In this document: in pieces, positions 1 through 6,117 of the stretch | Position numbering within the stretch: the stretch's first letter is position 1 | Layout of the letters: each line of letters begins with the position of its first letter | From: Candidatus Equihabitans merdae | Lineage (GTDB): Bacteria > Bacillota > Clostridia > Lachnospirales > Lachnospiraceae | Reading direction: 5' to 3' | Assembly: GCA_018065025.1 (NCBI GenBank) | Contig: JAGHUB010000313.1 | Coordinates: 1-11,387 of the forward strand | DNA length: 11,387 nt | Notes under the pieces: generated by a model | What the model was told of the DNA's origin: nothing | The model's input: the letters and a program-made list of their open reading frames with translations, nothing else | Databases searched by the model: none | Made by a program: the position numbers and the translations under genes

Positions 1-267
1 ACCATCAAGCCTCTTGATGAAGAACTGGTCAACCGCTGTGCAGCCGAGACAGGCGCCATCGTCACATGCGAGAACCAGAGCGTCATCGGCGGTCTTGGCA
101 GCGCCGTTACAGAAGTACTGTGCAAGAACAAACCCTGCCCGGTAGAAATGATCGGCGTACAGGATCTGTTTGGTGAGGTAGGTCCCATGGATTACCTGCA
201 GGATCGCTTCGAACTGACAGCTCCCTACATTGTTGAAAAAGCCAAAAAGGTTATTTCAAGAAAGTAA
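1..267 (+). CDS. Transketolase, C-terminal segment (partial, 5' end outside window)
   Basis: The window opens inside this gene, in frame from base 1; 88 codons and a TAA stop are visible. The protein end carries the motif ENQSVIGGLGSAVTEVL, which corresponds to the conserved transketolase C-terminal domain stretch (family form E-x-H/Q-x-x-x-GGLGSAV), followed by QDLFGEVGP and a lysine-rich terminal helix. Transketolase moves two-carbon ketol units between sugar phosphates using thiamine diphosphate in the cytoplasm; this end domain is the non-catalytic one. In many Bacillota the enzyme is split into N- and C-terminal proteins, and the terminal sequence resembles that split type, but the start is not visible so this cannot be settled. 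It may or may not share a transcript with the hydroxylase genes, which begin 116 bases downstream after two hairpins and a possible promoter. Confidence 0.85.
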   Translation, partial: TIKPLDEELVNRCAAETGAIVTCENQSVIGGLGSAVTEVLCKNKPCPVEMIGVQDLFGEVGPMDYLQDRFELTAPYIVEKAKKVISRK

Positions 268-279
268 TATAGTAAAGAG

Positions 280-307
280 TTGTTATTAAGAGGTTTCTCT
301 AGATAAT
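280..307 (+). promoter_or_regulatory. Possible sigma-A promoter before the Mo hydroxylase operon
   Basis: TTGTTA at 280-285 and GATAAT at 302-307 are separated by 16 bases; the matches to TTGACA and TATAAT are 4/6 and 5/6. Transcription would start near 314, about 70 bases before the gene start. The same bases also form a weak AU-rich hairpin (281-308, AGAG/CTCT core with loop GTTT), so this could instead be an RNA element at the end of the transketolase transcript. Confidence 0.35.
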
Positions 308-325
308 AAGTAGCAATATCCAGCT

Positions 326-354
326 GTTCCCGGCCGATCACATCGACCGGGAAC
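326..354 (+). repeat. Inverted repeat / leader hairpin before Mo hydroxylase operon
   Basis: GTTCCCGG (326-333) pairs perfectly with CCGGGAAC (347-354), and inside it CGAT (335-338) pairs with ATCG (342-345) around a 3-base loop, with one C-A mismatch between the two helices. No run of T follows, so a simple intrinsic terminator is unlikely. It sits between the possible promoter and the Shine-Dalgarno site, so it would lie in the 5' untranslated leader. A role in mRNA stability or regulation, or an operator, is possible. Confidence 0.6.
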
Positions 355-370
355 GTTGTACATTGTAAAT

Positions 371-377
371 GGAGGAG
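371..377 (+). promoter_or_regulatory. Shine-Dalgarno site that fixes a TTG start at 384
   Basis: GGAGGAG lies 6 bases before TTG at 384. The in-frame ATG at 369 overlaps this site and has no ribosome binding site of its own upstream, so the TTG is the better start. Confidence 0.75.
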
Positions 378-383
378 AGAAGT

Positions 384-2705
384 TTGAGTATTAGTCCTAT
401 CATCGGGACAACTGTTCTGCGTAAAGATGGCAAAGACAAGGTTACCGGTCATGCCAAGTACGGCGCTGACTGGAATATCAGCGGACAGTTATATGGTGCT
501 ATTTTCCATAGCCCGGTCCCTCATGCCAAGATTCTTAAAATTGATACTACTAAAGCTAAAGCCTATCCAGGTGTAAGATGCGTCATCACCGGTGCCGATA
601 TCGGCAATGCTCGCTTTGGTGGCTTCATCGCTGACCAGCCGTTCCTGGCCATCGGCAAAGTCCGTTACAAAGGCGAACCGGTTGCGGCTATTGCTGCTGA
701 TACAGAGCGTATCGCCAAGGAAGCATTAAAACTCATCGAGTTTGAATATGAAGAACTTCCGGTAGTTGACAGTATCGAAGATGCCATCAGCTGCAAGGGC
801 CTGGTAAACGAAACCTGGAAAGACTATACCATCTTTGGTATGGCTCATCCTGTCGAAGGCACCAACATCATGGACAGATTTGAACTGATCAATGGTGATA
901 TCGAAGAAGGTTTCAAACAGGCTGACGTTATTGTTGAAAATGAATTCAGATGCGGTATGCTGCAGCATACTGTTATGGAACCCCACAGTGCTATCGGCGA
1001 TGTTACAGACGATGAGATCACCATCTATGCACCGGCACAGTCTCCGTTCTCAACCAGAAGTATGCTCCACCATGCTTTAGGTTATCCGCTGAACAAGATT
1101 CGTATCATCTGCACAGAGATTGGTGGTGGCTTCGGTTCTAAGGCTGAGCCCAAACTGGAGATGCTGGTAGCTGTTCTGTCTAAAGCAGCCAGACGTCCGG
1201 TTAAGCTTGTTTACACACGTGATGAAGAATTCAATGCTACATTCACACGTGCTTCTGTTTTGTACAAGATCAAAACAGGTGCTACAAAAGACGGTAAGCT
1301 TTGCGCACAGAAAGTCCAGGTATGGTGGGATACAGGCGCTTACGGCGGTTTCGGCCCCCGTGTTAACTACAACGCCGGTTATGCCTCAAATGGTCCATAC
1401 TTTATTCCCAATGCTTACACAGATAGCTACTGTATGGTAACTAACCATTCTCTGGGTTCTGCCTACAGAGGCTTCGGTGTTTCTGAAGCTGCTCAGGCTT
1501 ATGAAATGCAGATGGATGAAGTTGCCAAGGCTCTGAATATGGATCCGGTAGAATTCCGTCTTAAGAATGTCCTGCGTGATGGTTCTGTTTCTGTTACTGG
1601 CGAAACCATGAAGAGTGTTGGTGTTGCCAAGTGCCTTGAAGCTGCTTCAAAGAACCTTGGTTGGAGCGAGATGCCCGAACGTTGGGTTGATGAAGATGGC
1701 AAACTTCATGGCAAAGGCATCGCCTGCTTTATCAAGATCTCAGGTACACCCTCCACAACATCCTGTACTGTTCGTATGAACGAAGACGGCACACTGCTGA
1801 TCAATTCAGCCAGCCGTGAGATGGGTCAGGGTGTTCGTACTGTTCTGACACAGTTCGCCTCATCTGTTACTGGTATCAGTGTTGATCGTATCATGGTCGC
1901 TCAGACAGATACATCCATCACACCTTACGATAAGACAACAACATCTTCTCGCTCCACATTCCATTCAGGTAATGCTGTTCTGGAAGCCTCTCATGAACTG
2001 GTTCGTCAGGTCACTGAACTTGTTGCCAAAAAATGGAAATGTAATTTTGAAGATGTTCATCTTGATCCGGAAACAGGTATGTTCACCTGCAAGACAGACG
2101 ATTCCCTGTCTCTGGATATCAACAAGATCGGCAAGAGCGGTATCCTTAAAGAAGAACGTCCCATCATCGCCGTCGGTAAGTATGGTACAAAAGATATCTT
2201 TGATCCGGTTGATGAAAAGACACACGCTTCCAAACGTCCTACCATCATGTGGATGATGGGTGCACAGGCTGCCGAAGTTGCTATTGATATGAAGACCGGT
2301 AAGGTTGAAGTTGTCCACATCAGTGCTGCCCATGATGTTGGTAAAGCCATCAATCCCTTGGGCTGCATCCAGCAGGTAGAAGGTGGTCTTTCTATGGGTT
2401 ACGGCCATGCTCTTCTTGAAGAGATGATTTATGAAAACGGTCATCTGAAGAACGGCAACATGGTTGACTACAAAGTTCCTACCTTCATGGATTCTGACTT
2501 CAAATCATCTATTGAACTGGTTGAAGTTGCTCATCCGGAAGGACCTTACGGTGCAAAGGGTATCGGTGAACCGGTAGTTGCTCCTACAGGTGCTGCCATC
2601 GCCAATGCCGTATCTGCTGCTCTGGGTCGTCGTATCCATTCAATTCCGATTAAGCCGGAAAAGATTATGTTCGGAGAGGAGGGTGAATATGCTTCCAAGA
2701 TTTGA
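384..2705 (+). CDS. Molybdenum hydroxylase, molybdopterin-binding large subunit (xanthine dehydrogenase family)
   Basis: Catalytic subunit (773 aa from the TTG start) of a three-part molybdenum hydroxylase, which uses water as oxygen source and passes electrons through Fe-S centres to FAD. The N-terminal part (about 10-120) is the aldehyde oxidase/xanthine dehydrogenase a/b hammerhead domain; the rest is the molybdopterin-binding domain. Visible cofactor motifs are GGGFGSK (247-253), YRGFGVSEA (361-369), REMGQG and KGIGEP, whose Glu729 matches the catalytic glutamate of the family. The Phe in YRGFG matches the aromatic residue that stacks on ring substrates in xanthine oxidase. From a by-eye alignment, the positions of the two purine-binding residues of xanthine dehydrogenase (bovine Glu802 and Arg880) are Ala254 and about Asn330, so xanthine is an unlikely substrate. 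The end overlaps the FAD subunit by 17 bases. No in-frame TGA or motif specific to 4-hydroxybenzoyl-CoA reductase or CO dehydrogenase was noticed. Confidence 0.92.
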   Translation: MSISPIIGTTVLRKDGKDKVTGHAKYGADWNISGQLYGAIFHSPVPHAKILKIDTTKAKAYPGVRCVITGADIGNARFGGFIADQPFLAIGKVRYKGEPVAAIAADTERIAKEALKLIEFEYEELPVVDSIEDAISCKGLVNETWKDYTIFGMAHPVEGTNIMDRFELINGDIEEGFKQADVIVENEFRCGMLQHTVMEPHSAIGDVTDDEITIYAPAQSPFSTRSMLHHALGYPLNKIRIICTEIGGGFGSKAEPKLEMLVAVLSKAARRPVKLVYTRDEEFNATFTRASVLYKIKTGATKDGKLCAQKVQVWWDTGAYGGFGPRVNYNAGYASNGPYFIPNAYTDSYCMVTNHSLGSAYRGFGVSEAAQAYEMQMDEVAKALNMDPVEFRLKNVLRDGSVSVTGETMKSVGVAKCLEAASKNLGWSEMPERWVDEDGKLHGKGIACFIKISGTPSTTSCTVRMNEDGTLLINSASREMGQGVRTVLTQFASSVTGISVDRIMVAQTDTSITPYDKTTTSSRSTFHSGNAVLEASHELVRQVTELVAKKWKCNFEDVHLDPETGMFTCKTDDSLSLDINKIGKSGILKEERPIIAVGKYGTKDIFDPVDEKTHASKRPTIMWMMGAQAAEVAIDMKTGKVEVVHISAAHDVGKAINPLGCIQQVEGGLSMGYGHALLEEMIYENGHLKNGNMVDYKVPTFMDSDFKSSIELVEVAHPEGPYGAKGIGEPVVAPTGAAIANAVSAALGRRIHSIPIKPEKIMFGEEGEYASKI

Positions 2706-3600
2706 TTTATACGAACCGAAGACAATTGCTGAAGCCTGCGCTCTGAAGAAAGAACATAATGGTCGTATTCTGGCCGGCGGTACAGACGTTGTCATTGATA
2801 TGCACGGCGGTAAAGAATTCCCCGTCATTATTGATATTAAAGGTATCGAAGAACTGGAAACCATCACCGAAGATGAAAACACCATTACTTTCGGTGCTCT
2901 GACCAGACATCGTACTATCGAAGAAAGCGTTTTCTTCAAGAAATATTACTCCGCATTATGGGATGGTTGTTCTCAGGTGGGTTCTGTTCAGATCCGTCAT
3001 CGCGGTACTCTGGGCGGCAACATCTGTAATGCTGTTCCTTCTGCTGACAGTATCGGTCCCCTTCAGGTATTTGATGCTGTTTGTACAGTTGCTTCACCGG
3101 AAGGTGATAGAGAAGTAGCGCTGAAAGATTTCTTTATCGGCCCCAAGAAGACCATTCTTGGCCCGGACGAGATCCTTAAGAGCATCACCATCCAGAAGTT
3201 GAAGGCCCGTTCCGGCAGCTGCTATATCAAATATGGCCGTCGTAAAGCTATGGACCTGGCTCTGTGCGGTATCAGCTGCATGATCGAACTGGATGAAAAT
3301 GACACCATCGTTAAATCCAGATGGTCTCTGACAACAGCTGCTCCCACATCTATCCGTAATTATCCGCCCGAAGAATATCTGACAGGCAGAAACATCAAGG
3401 ATGTAGATCTTGATGAACTGGGCAAGCTTGCTGTTAAAGATGCTAAGCCTCGTTCAAGCTGGCGTTCCAGTGCAGAATTCCGTATTGCACTTCTGGACGA
3501 AATGGCTAAACGTGCTTACCAGAATGCCCTGTCACGCGCACTTGAAGCAAAAACCGCTCCGCCTCTTATGTCAGAGGAAACCGGTTTCAATGTATTTTGA
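2689..3600 (+). CDS. Molybdenum hydroxylase, FAD-binding subunit
   Basis: 303 aa subunit of the same enzyme; it takes electrons from the [2Fe-2S] centres to FAD and on to an acceptor such as NAD(P)+ or a ferredoxin. The FAD-binding PCMH-type fold shows AGGTDV (29-34) and TLGGNICNAVPSAD (106-119), both contacting FAD in relatives; the C-terminal third is the CO dehydrogenase flavoprotein C-terminal domain. The ATG at 2689 is preceded by GGAGAGGAGGG and gives a protein beginning MLPRFDLYEP, typical of the family; an in-frame extension back to 2578 would lie wholly in the previous gene and has no homologous look. The length is canonical and the four-cysteine insert that carries the extra [4Fe-4S] cluster in 4-hydroxybenzoyl-CoA reductase is missing, which favours an ordinary oxidising hydroxylase over a ring reductase. 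Confidence 0.93.
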   Translation: MLPRFDLYEPKTIAEACALKKEHNGRILAGGTDVVIDMHGGKEFPVIIDIKGIEELETITEDENTITFGALTRHRTIEESVFFKKYYSALWDGCSQVGSVQIRHRGTLGGNICNAVPSADSIGPLQVFDAVCTVASPEGDREVALKDFFIGPKKTILGPDEILKSITIQKLKARSGSCYIKYGRRKAMDLALCGISCMIELDENDTIVKSRWSLTTAAPTSIRNYPPEEYLTGRNIKDVDLDELGKLAVKDAKPRSSWRSSAEFRIALLDEMAKRAYQNALSRALEAKTAPPLMSEETGFNVF

Positions 3601-3617
3601 TAACGGAAGGAGTCAAC

Positions 3618-4097
3618 ATGGATAGAAAAACCATTAATGTCACCATCAATGGTGAACAGTATATTAGAAATGTAGAAGTTTATATGACTCTGGCAGAGTT
3701 TCTGCGAGAGGAGATAGGCCTCACAGGTACTAAGATCGGATGTAATGAAGGCGAATGCGGCGGCTGCACCGTTATCTTTAACGGTCGTCCCGTAAACTCC
3801 TGCATCGTTCTGGTAAATGAAATCGACGGCGGTGATGTTCTGACTATCGAAGGCATGAGTCAGGATGAACTTCATCCCATTCAGGAAGCATTCCTGGAAG
3901 TGGGTGCTGTTCAGTGTGGCTTCTGTACTCCCGGTATGGTAATGAGTGCCAAGGCTATTCTTGACCAGAATCACCATCCGTCAGAAGCTTATATTCGCAA
4001 GAATATGGAAGGTAATATTTGTCGTTGCACAGGTTATGTACGTATCATGAAAGGCATCATTCTGGCCGCTGAACGTATGTATGGCAAGGCTGAATAA
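3618..4097 (+). CDS. Molybdenum hydroxylase, [2Fe-2S] iron-sulfur subunit
   Basis: 159 aa small subunit with the two [2Fe-2S] clusters of the family. The N-terminal plant-ferredoxin-like domain has Cys42, Cys47, Cys50 and Cys62 (motif GCNEGECGGC); the C-terminal four-helix domain has Cys100, Cys103, Cys135 and Cys137 (CGFCTPGM and CRCTGY). All eight ligands are present, so the electron chain from molybdenum to FAD looks intact. The ATG at 3618 follows GGAAGGAG with suitable spacing; an alternative TTG at 3597 would overlap the previous stop and adds only seven residues that no relative has. It is the last gene of this unit; an AT-rich hairpin begins right after the stop codon. Confidence 0.95.
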   Translation: MDRKTINVTINGEQYIRNVEVYMTLAEFLREEIGLTGTKIGCNEGECGGCTVIFNGRPVNSCIVLVNEIDGGDVLTIEGMSQDELHPIQEAFLEVGAVQCGFCTPGMVMSAKAILDQNHHPSEAYIRKNMEGNICRCTGYVRIMKGIILAAERMYGKAE

Positions 4098-4132
4098 TAC
4101 TATTGTTTAATTCGACGAAATTAACAATAGTA
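4098..4132 (+). repeat. AT-rich inverted repeat after the Fe-S subunit
   Basis: TACTATTGTT (4098-4107) pairs perfectly with AACAATAGTA (4123-4132), and AATT/AATT extends the stem inward past a one-base bulge. It starts at the first base after the stop codon. There is no T run behind it, so it may mark a 3' transcript end or protect it rather than act as a strong terminator. Confidence 0.55.
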
Positions 4133-4185
4133 AATTATGCCTTGGCGATTTATTATCCAGTATTATGTTACTGTTTTTGTTGAAA

Positions 4186-4206
4186 ATGCTATTTTTGAAA
4201 AAGCAT
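4186..4206 (+). promoter_or_regulatory. Imperfect palindrome overlapping the -35 box; possible operator
   Basis: ATGCTATTTT and GAAAAAGCAT form a 21-base palindrome with 8 of 10 pairs matched around 4196. It covers the -35 hexamer at 4195-4200, a usual place for a repressor site. The A/T composition makes chance occurrence possible. Confidence 0.35.
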
Positions 4207-4223
4207 GATAGACAAGCTATAGT
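4195..4223 (+). promoter_or_regulatory. Sigma-A promoter (P1) for the dikinase operon
   Basis: TTGAAA (4195-4200), 17 bases, then TATAGT (4218-4223): 5/6 matches in each hexamer and ideal spacing. The start point would be near 4230, leaving a leader of about 110 bases before the gene at 4342. Confidence 0.65.
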
Positions 4224-4237
4224 CAACATGATACAAT
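4209..4237 (+). promoter_or_regulatory. Second, overlapping sigma-A promoter (P2)
   Basis: TAGACA (4209-4214), 17 bases, then TACAAT (4232-4237), again 5/6 in each hexamer, with TG one base before the -10 (extended -10, TGATACAAT). It overlaps P1 by 15 bases, so the two could not be occupied together. Confidence 0.55.
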
Positions 4238-4251
4238 TTTCCTGCAAGCAC

Positions 4252-4285
4252 AGATTATCGATAATTATATAAATGACGATAATCT
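4252..4285 (+). promoter_or_regulatory. Inverted repeat with three CGATAAT half-sites, possible operator or leader hairpin
   Basis: AGATTATCG (4252-4260) is the perfect reverse complement of CGATAATCT (4277-4285). The left arm also belongs to a 12-base palindrome ATTATCGATAAT (4254-4265), so the unit CGATAAT or its complement occurs three times. TGCAA (4243-4247) and TTGCA (4285-4289) add outer pairing. It lies just downstream of both predicted start points, where it could be a repressor site or an RNA hairpin. Confidence 0.5.
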
Positions 4286-4341
4286 TGCAACTAAATATCT
4301 ACATACGTCAATGGTACGTAGGAAATTTTTAGGAGGTTTTT

Positions 4342-6033
4342 ATGGCAGAAGAGAGAAAAATCTATGCAACGTTCTTCGGTAACGAAAAGTATCCGGTAGA
4401 ATGGAAAGACGACGCAGAAAAAGATCTCATGTGGTTCTATGATGATCTTCACTGCCCGAACCCGATCTCCCCGATGTATTTCAGCGTCGGTGGTTGGTGG
4501 GGCCCGACATGTAAATATTTCTACAAGAGATTCGGCGTTGGCGGTTCAGACTGGATTGCTAAGAAGATCGGTGGTTATGTTTACACAGCCGTAGTACCGG
4601 AAACAACTGATGAAGACAAGATCGGTCCGATGCTCAACTACTACCTCGGTGTTATGCCGGAATATGCCAAGACTTTCATGGATCAGTGGGACAATGAATA
4701 TGTTCCGGAACTGAAAGAACTGGCCAGAAAGATGGTTGATCGTGATTGGGAAAACACAAGTATCCCGGCTGCCATGATCCATCTGGAAGACGCTCTTGAC
4801 TGGCAGGAACGCGCATTCCGTATCCACTGGATCCTGAACTATGCTCAGGCTCAGGCTTCCGGCGAATTCGGCGCTATCTATGAACAGGCTTGCGGCGGCG
4901 CTGATGAAGACCTTTCTCTGATCAACGTTTCTAACGATGACAGAAACTGGGATTCCCTGCGTGATGCTTACTACATCAAAGAAGAAATCAAAGCTAACGA
5001 AGCTATGAAGGCTTTCTGGCTGAACAACAGCGCTAAGACTATCATGGCTAACCTTGAAGCTCAGCCGGGTGGCGCTGATCTTAAGGCTAAGATCGTTGCT
5101 TACACAGAAGAATACGGTTACAAACCGCTGTACACACATGAATATATCTTCCCGCTGTGGGTTGAAGATCCGACACCGGTTTATGAAGCTATCAAGAGCT
5201 ATGTAGAAACCGATTACGATTATCCGACACAGATCAAGGCCAACAATGATTCTCAGCAGGGCGCTATCGACCGCGCACGTGCTAAGATCACAGATCCGGC
5301 CCTGAGAGAAGAATTCGAAGAAAAGCTGGCTATCAACCTGAGAATGCTGACTCTGACTCCGAACCATCACTTCTACATCGACCAGGCCATCTATGCTCAC
5401 ATGAGACTGATGTTCCTGCACATCGGTGACATCTTCGTTAAGGCTGGTAAGCTGGAAGATCGCGAAGACATCTTCATGGTAACATATGATGAACTTCGTG
5501 CCGGTGCTTTCTCAGATTACGATCTGAAGACAAAGGTTGTCGAAGCTAGAGCCGCTATGGCTGAAGCTGCTAAGAAGACTCCGAGATATTGGTATGGTAC
5601 CGTTGATGAATGGCAGCTGAACGTCGAGCTGTACAAGAGAATCCTTTGGGGTTATCCGGAAATCTTCTGGAAATCTCTTGAACTCGAAGAGATGGAAGCT
5701 AACGCCAACATCACTAACCTTAAGGGTATCCCGGGTTCAGCCGGTGTTGTTGAAGGCACAGCTAGAGTTGTTGCTTCTCCGGACGAATTAGATTCACTGC
5801 AGAGCGGAGATATCATGATCTGCCGTATGACAAATCCGGGTTGGATCATCTCCTTCTCCAAGATTTCTGGTCTGGTTACAGATACAGGCGGCGCCCTTTC
5901 ACATCCGGCCGTTGTTGCCCGTGAATTTGGTATCCCCTGCGTAGTTGGTACAATCAACTCCACATCAGTTATCAAGACTGGTGACAAGATCCGTGTAAAC
6001 GGTGACACAGGTATTGTCGAAATCATCGGTTAA
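4342..6033 (+). CDS. Split dikinase, substrate-binding and swivelling-His subunit (phenylphosphate synthase alpha-like)
   Basis: 563 aa protein. Its C-terminal part, from about residue 455, is the PEP-utilising enzyme mobile domain with the phospho-accepting histidine His521 in the motif GGALSHPAVVAREFGIP, close to the E. coli PEP synthase motif. The first 450 residues are not the PEP/pyruvate TIM barrel; they are rich in aromatic residues (for example FSVGGWWGPTCKYFYKRFG near 50-68) and by position should bind the molecule to be phosphorylated. The plan matches the alpha subunit of phenylphosphate synthase and the middle-plus-His part of rifampin phosphotransferase: His521 would take a phosphoryl group from ATP bound to the partner subunit and hand it to a hydroxyl group, giving AMP and phosphate. 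The start follows AGGAGG at 4331-4336. Codon choice is strongly biased (24 of 25 prolines CCG), suggesting high expression. The substrate is unknown. Confidence 0.85.
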   Translation: MAEERKIYATFFGNEKYPVEWKDDAEKDLMWFYDDLHCPNPISPMYFSVGGWWGPTCKYFYKRFGVGGSDWIAKKIGGYVYTAVVPETTDEDKIGPMLNYYLGVMPEYAKTFMDQWDNEYVPELKELARKMVDRDWENTSIPAAMIHLEDALDWQERAFRIHWILNYAQAQASGEFGAIYEQACGGADEDLSLINVSNDDRNWDSLRDAYYIKEEIKANEAMKAFWLNNSAKTIMANLEAQPGGADLKAKIVAYTEEYGYKPLYTHEYIFPLWVEDPTPVYEAIKSYVETDYDYPTQIKANNDSQQGAIDRARAKITDPALREEFEEKLAINLRMLTLTPNHHFYIDQAIYAHMRLMFLHIGDIFVKAGKLEDREDIFMVTYDELRAGAFSDYDLKTKVVEARAAMAEAAKKTPRYWYGTVDEWQLNVELYKRILWGYPEIFWKSLELEEMEANANITNLKGIPGSAGVVEGTARVVASPDELDSLQSGDIMICRMTNPGWIISFSKISGLVTDTGGALSHPAVVAREFGIPCVVGTINSTSVIKTGDKIRVNGDTGIVEIIG

Positions 6034-6067
6034 TACTGATTGCTTTTGATAAATATGTAAAAATACA

Positions 6068-6096
6068 TGCGGTGGCCGGATATTCCGGCCACTGCA
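6068..6096 (+). repeat. Strong hairpin between the two dikinase genes
   Basis: The 13-base arms 6068-6080 and 6084-6096 pair completely (one G-U pair) around a three-base TAT loop; the core is GTGGCCGGA/TCCGGCCAC. No T run follows, so it is not a standard terminator. It lies 34 bases after the first stop and 21 before the next start, where such stems commonly block 3' exonucleases and set unequal subunit levels. A smaller repeat, ATGTA/TACAT (6055-6068), sits next to it. Confidence 0.75.
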
Positions 6097-6105
6097 AAGA
6101 ATATT

Positions 6106-6113
6106 AGAGGTGA
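6106..6113 (+). promoter_or_regulatory. Shine-Dalgarno site that fixes a GTG start at 6118
   Basis: AGAGGTGA is complementary to the 16S rRNA 3' end and stands 4 bases before GTG at 6118. The in-frame ATG at 6067 lies at the edge of the intergenic hairpin, lacks such a site and would add 17 residues that do not fit the family. Confidence 0.75.
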
Positions 6114-6117
6114 AATT

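Noticed and set aside
369..383. ATG start at 369 for the Mo large subunit
   Set aside because: It overlaps the Shine-Dalgarno sequence GGAGGAG, has no ribosome site of its own, and the family N-terminus begins nearer the TTG at 384.
2578..2688. N-terminal extension of the FAD subunit into the preceding gene
   Set aside because: It would overlap 111 bases of the large subunit's conserved C-terminus and adds no family sequence; the ATG at 2689 has a strong ribosome site.
4546..5421. Long open frame on the minus strand (291 codons) inside the dikinase alpha gene
   Set aside because: It lies wholly inside a gene with clear homology and strong codon bias; its protein has no recognisable motif. 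It is a shadow created by that codon usage.
6067..6117. ATG start at 6067 for the dikinase ATP-grasp subunit
   Set aside because: The extra 17 codons are the intergenic hairpin translated; the GTG at 6118 has a good ribosome site and starts where the family starts.
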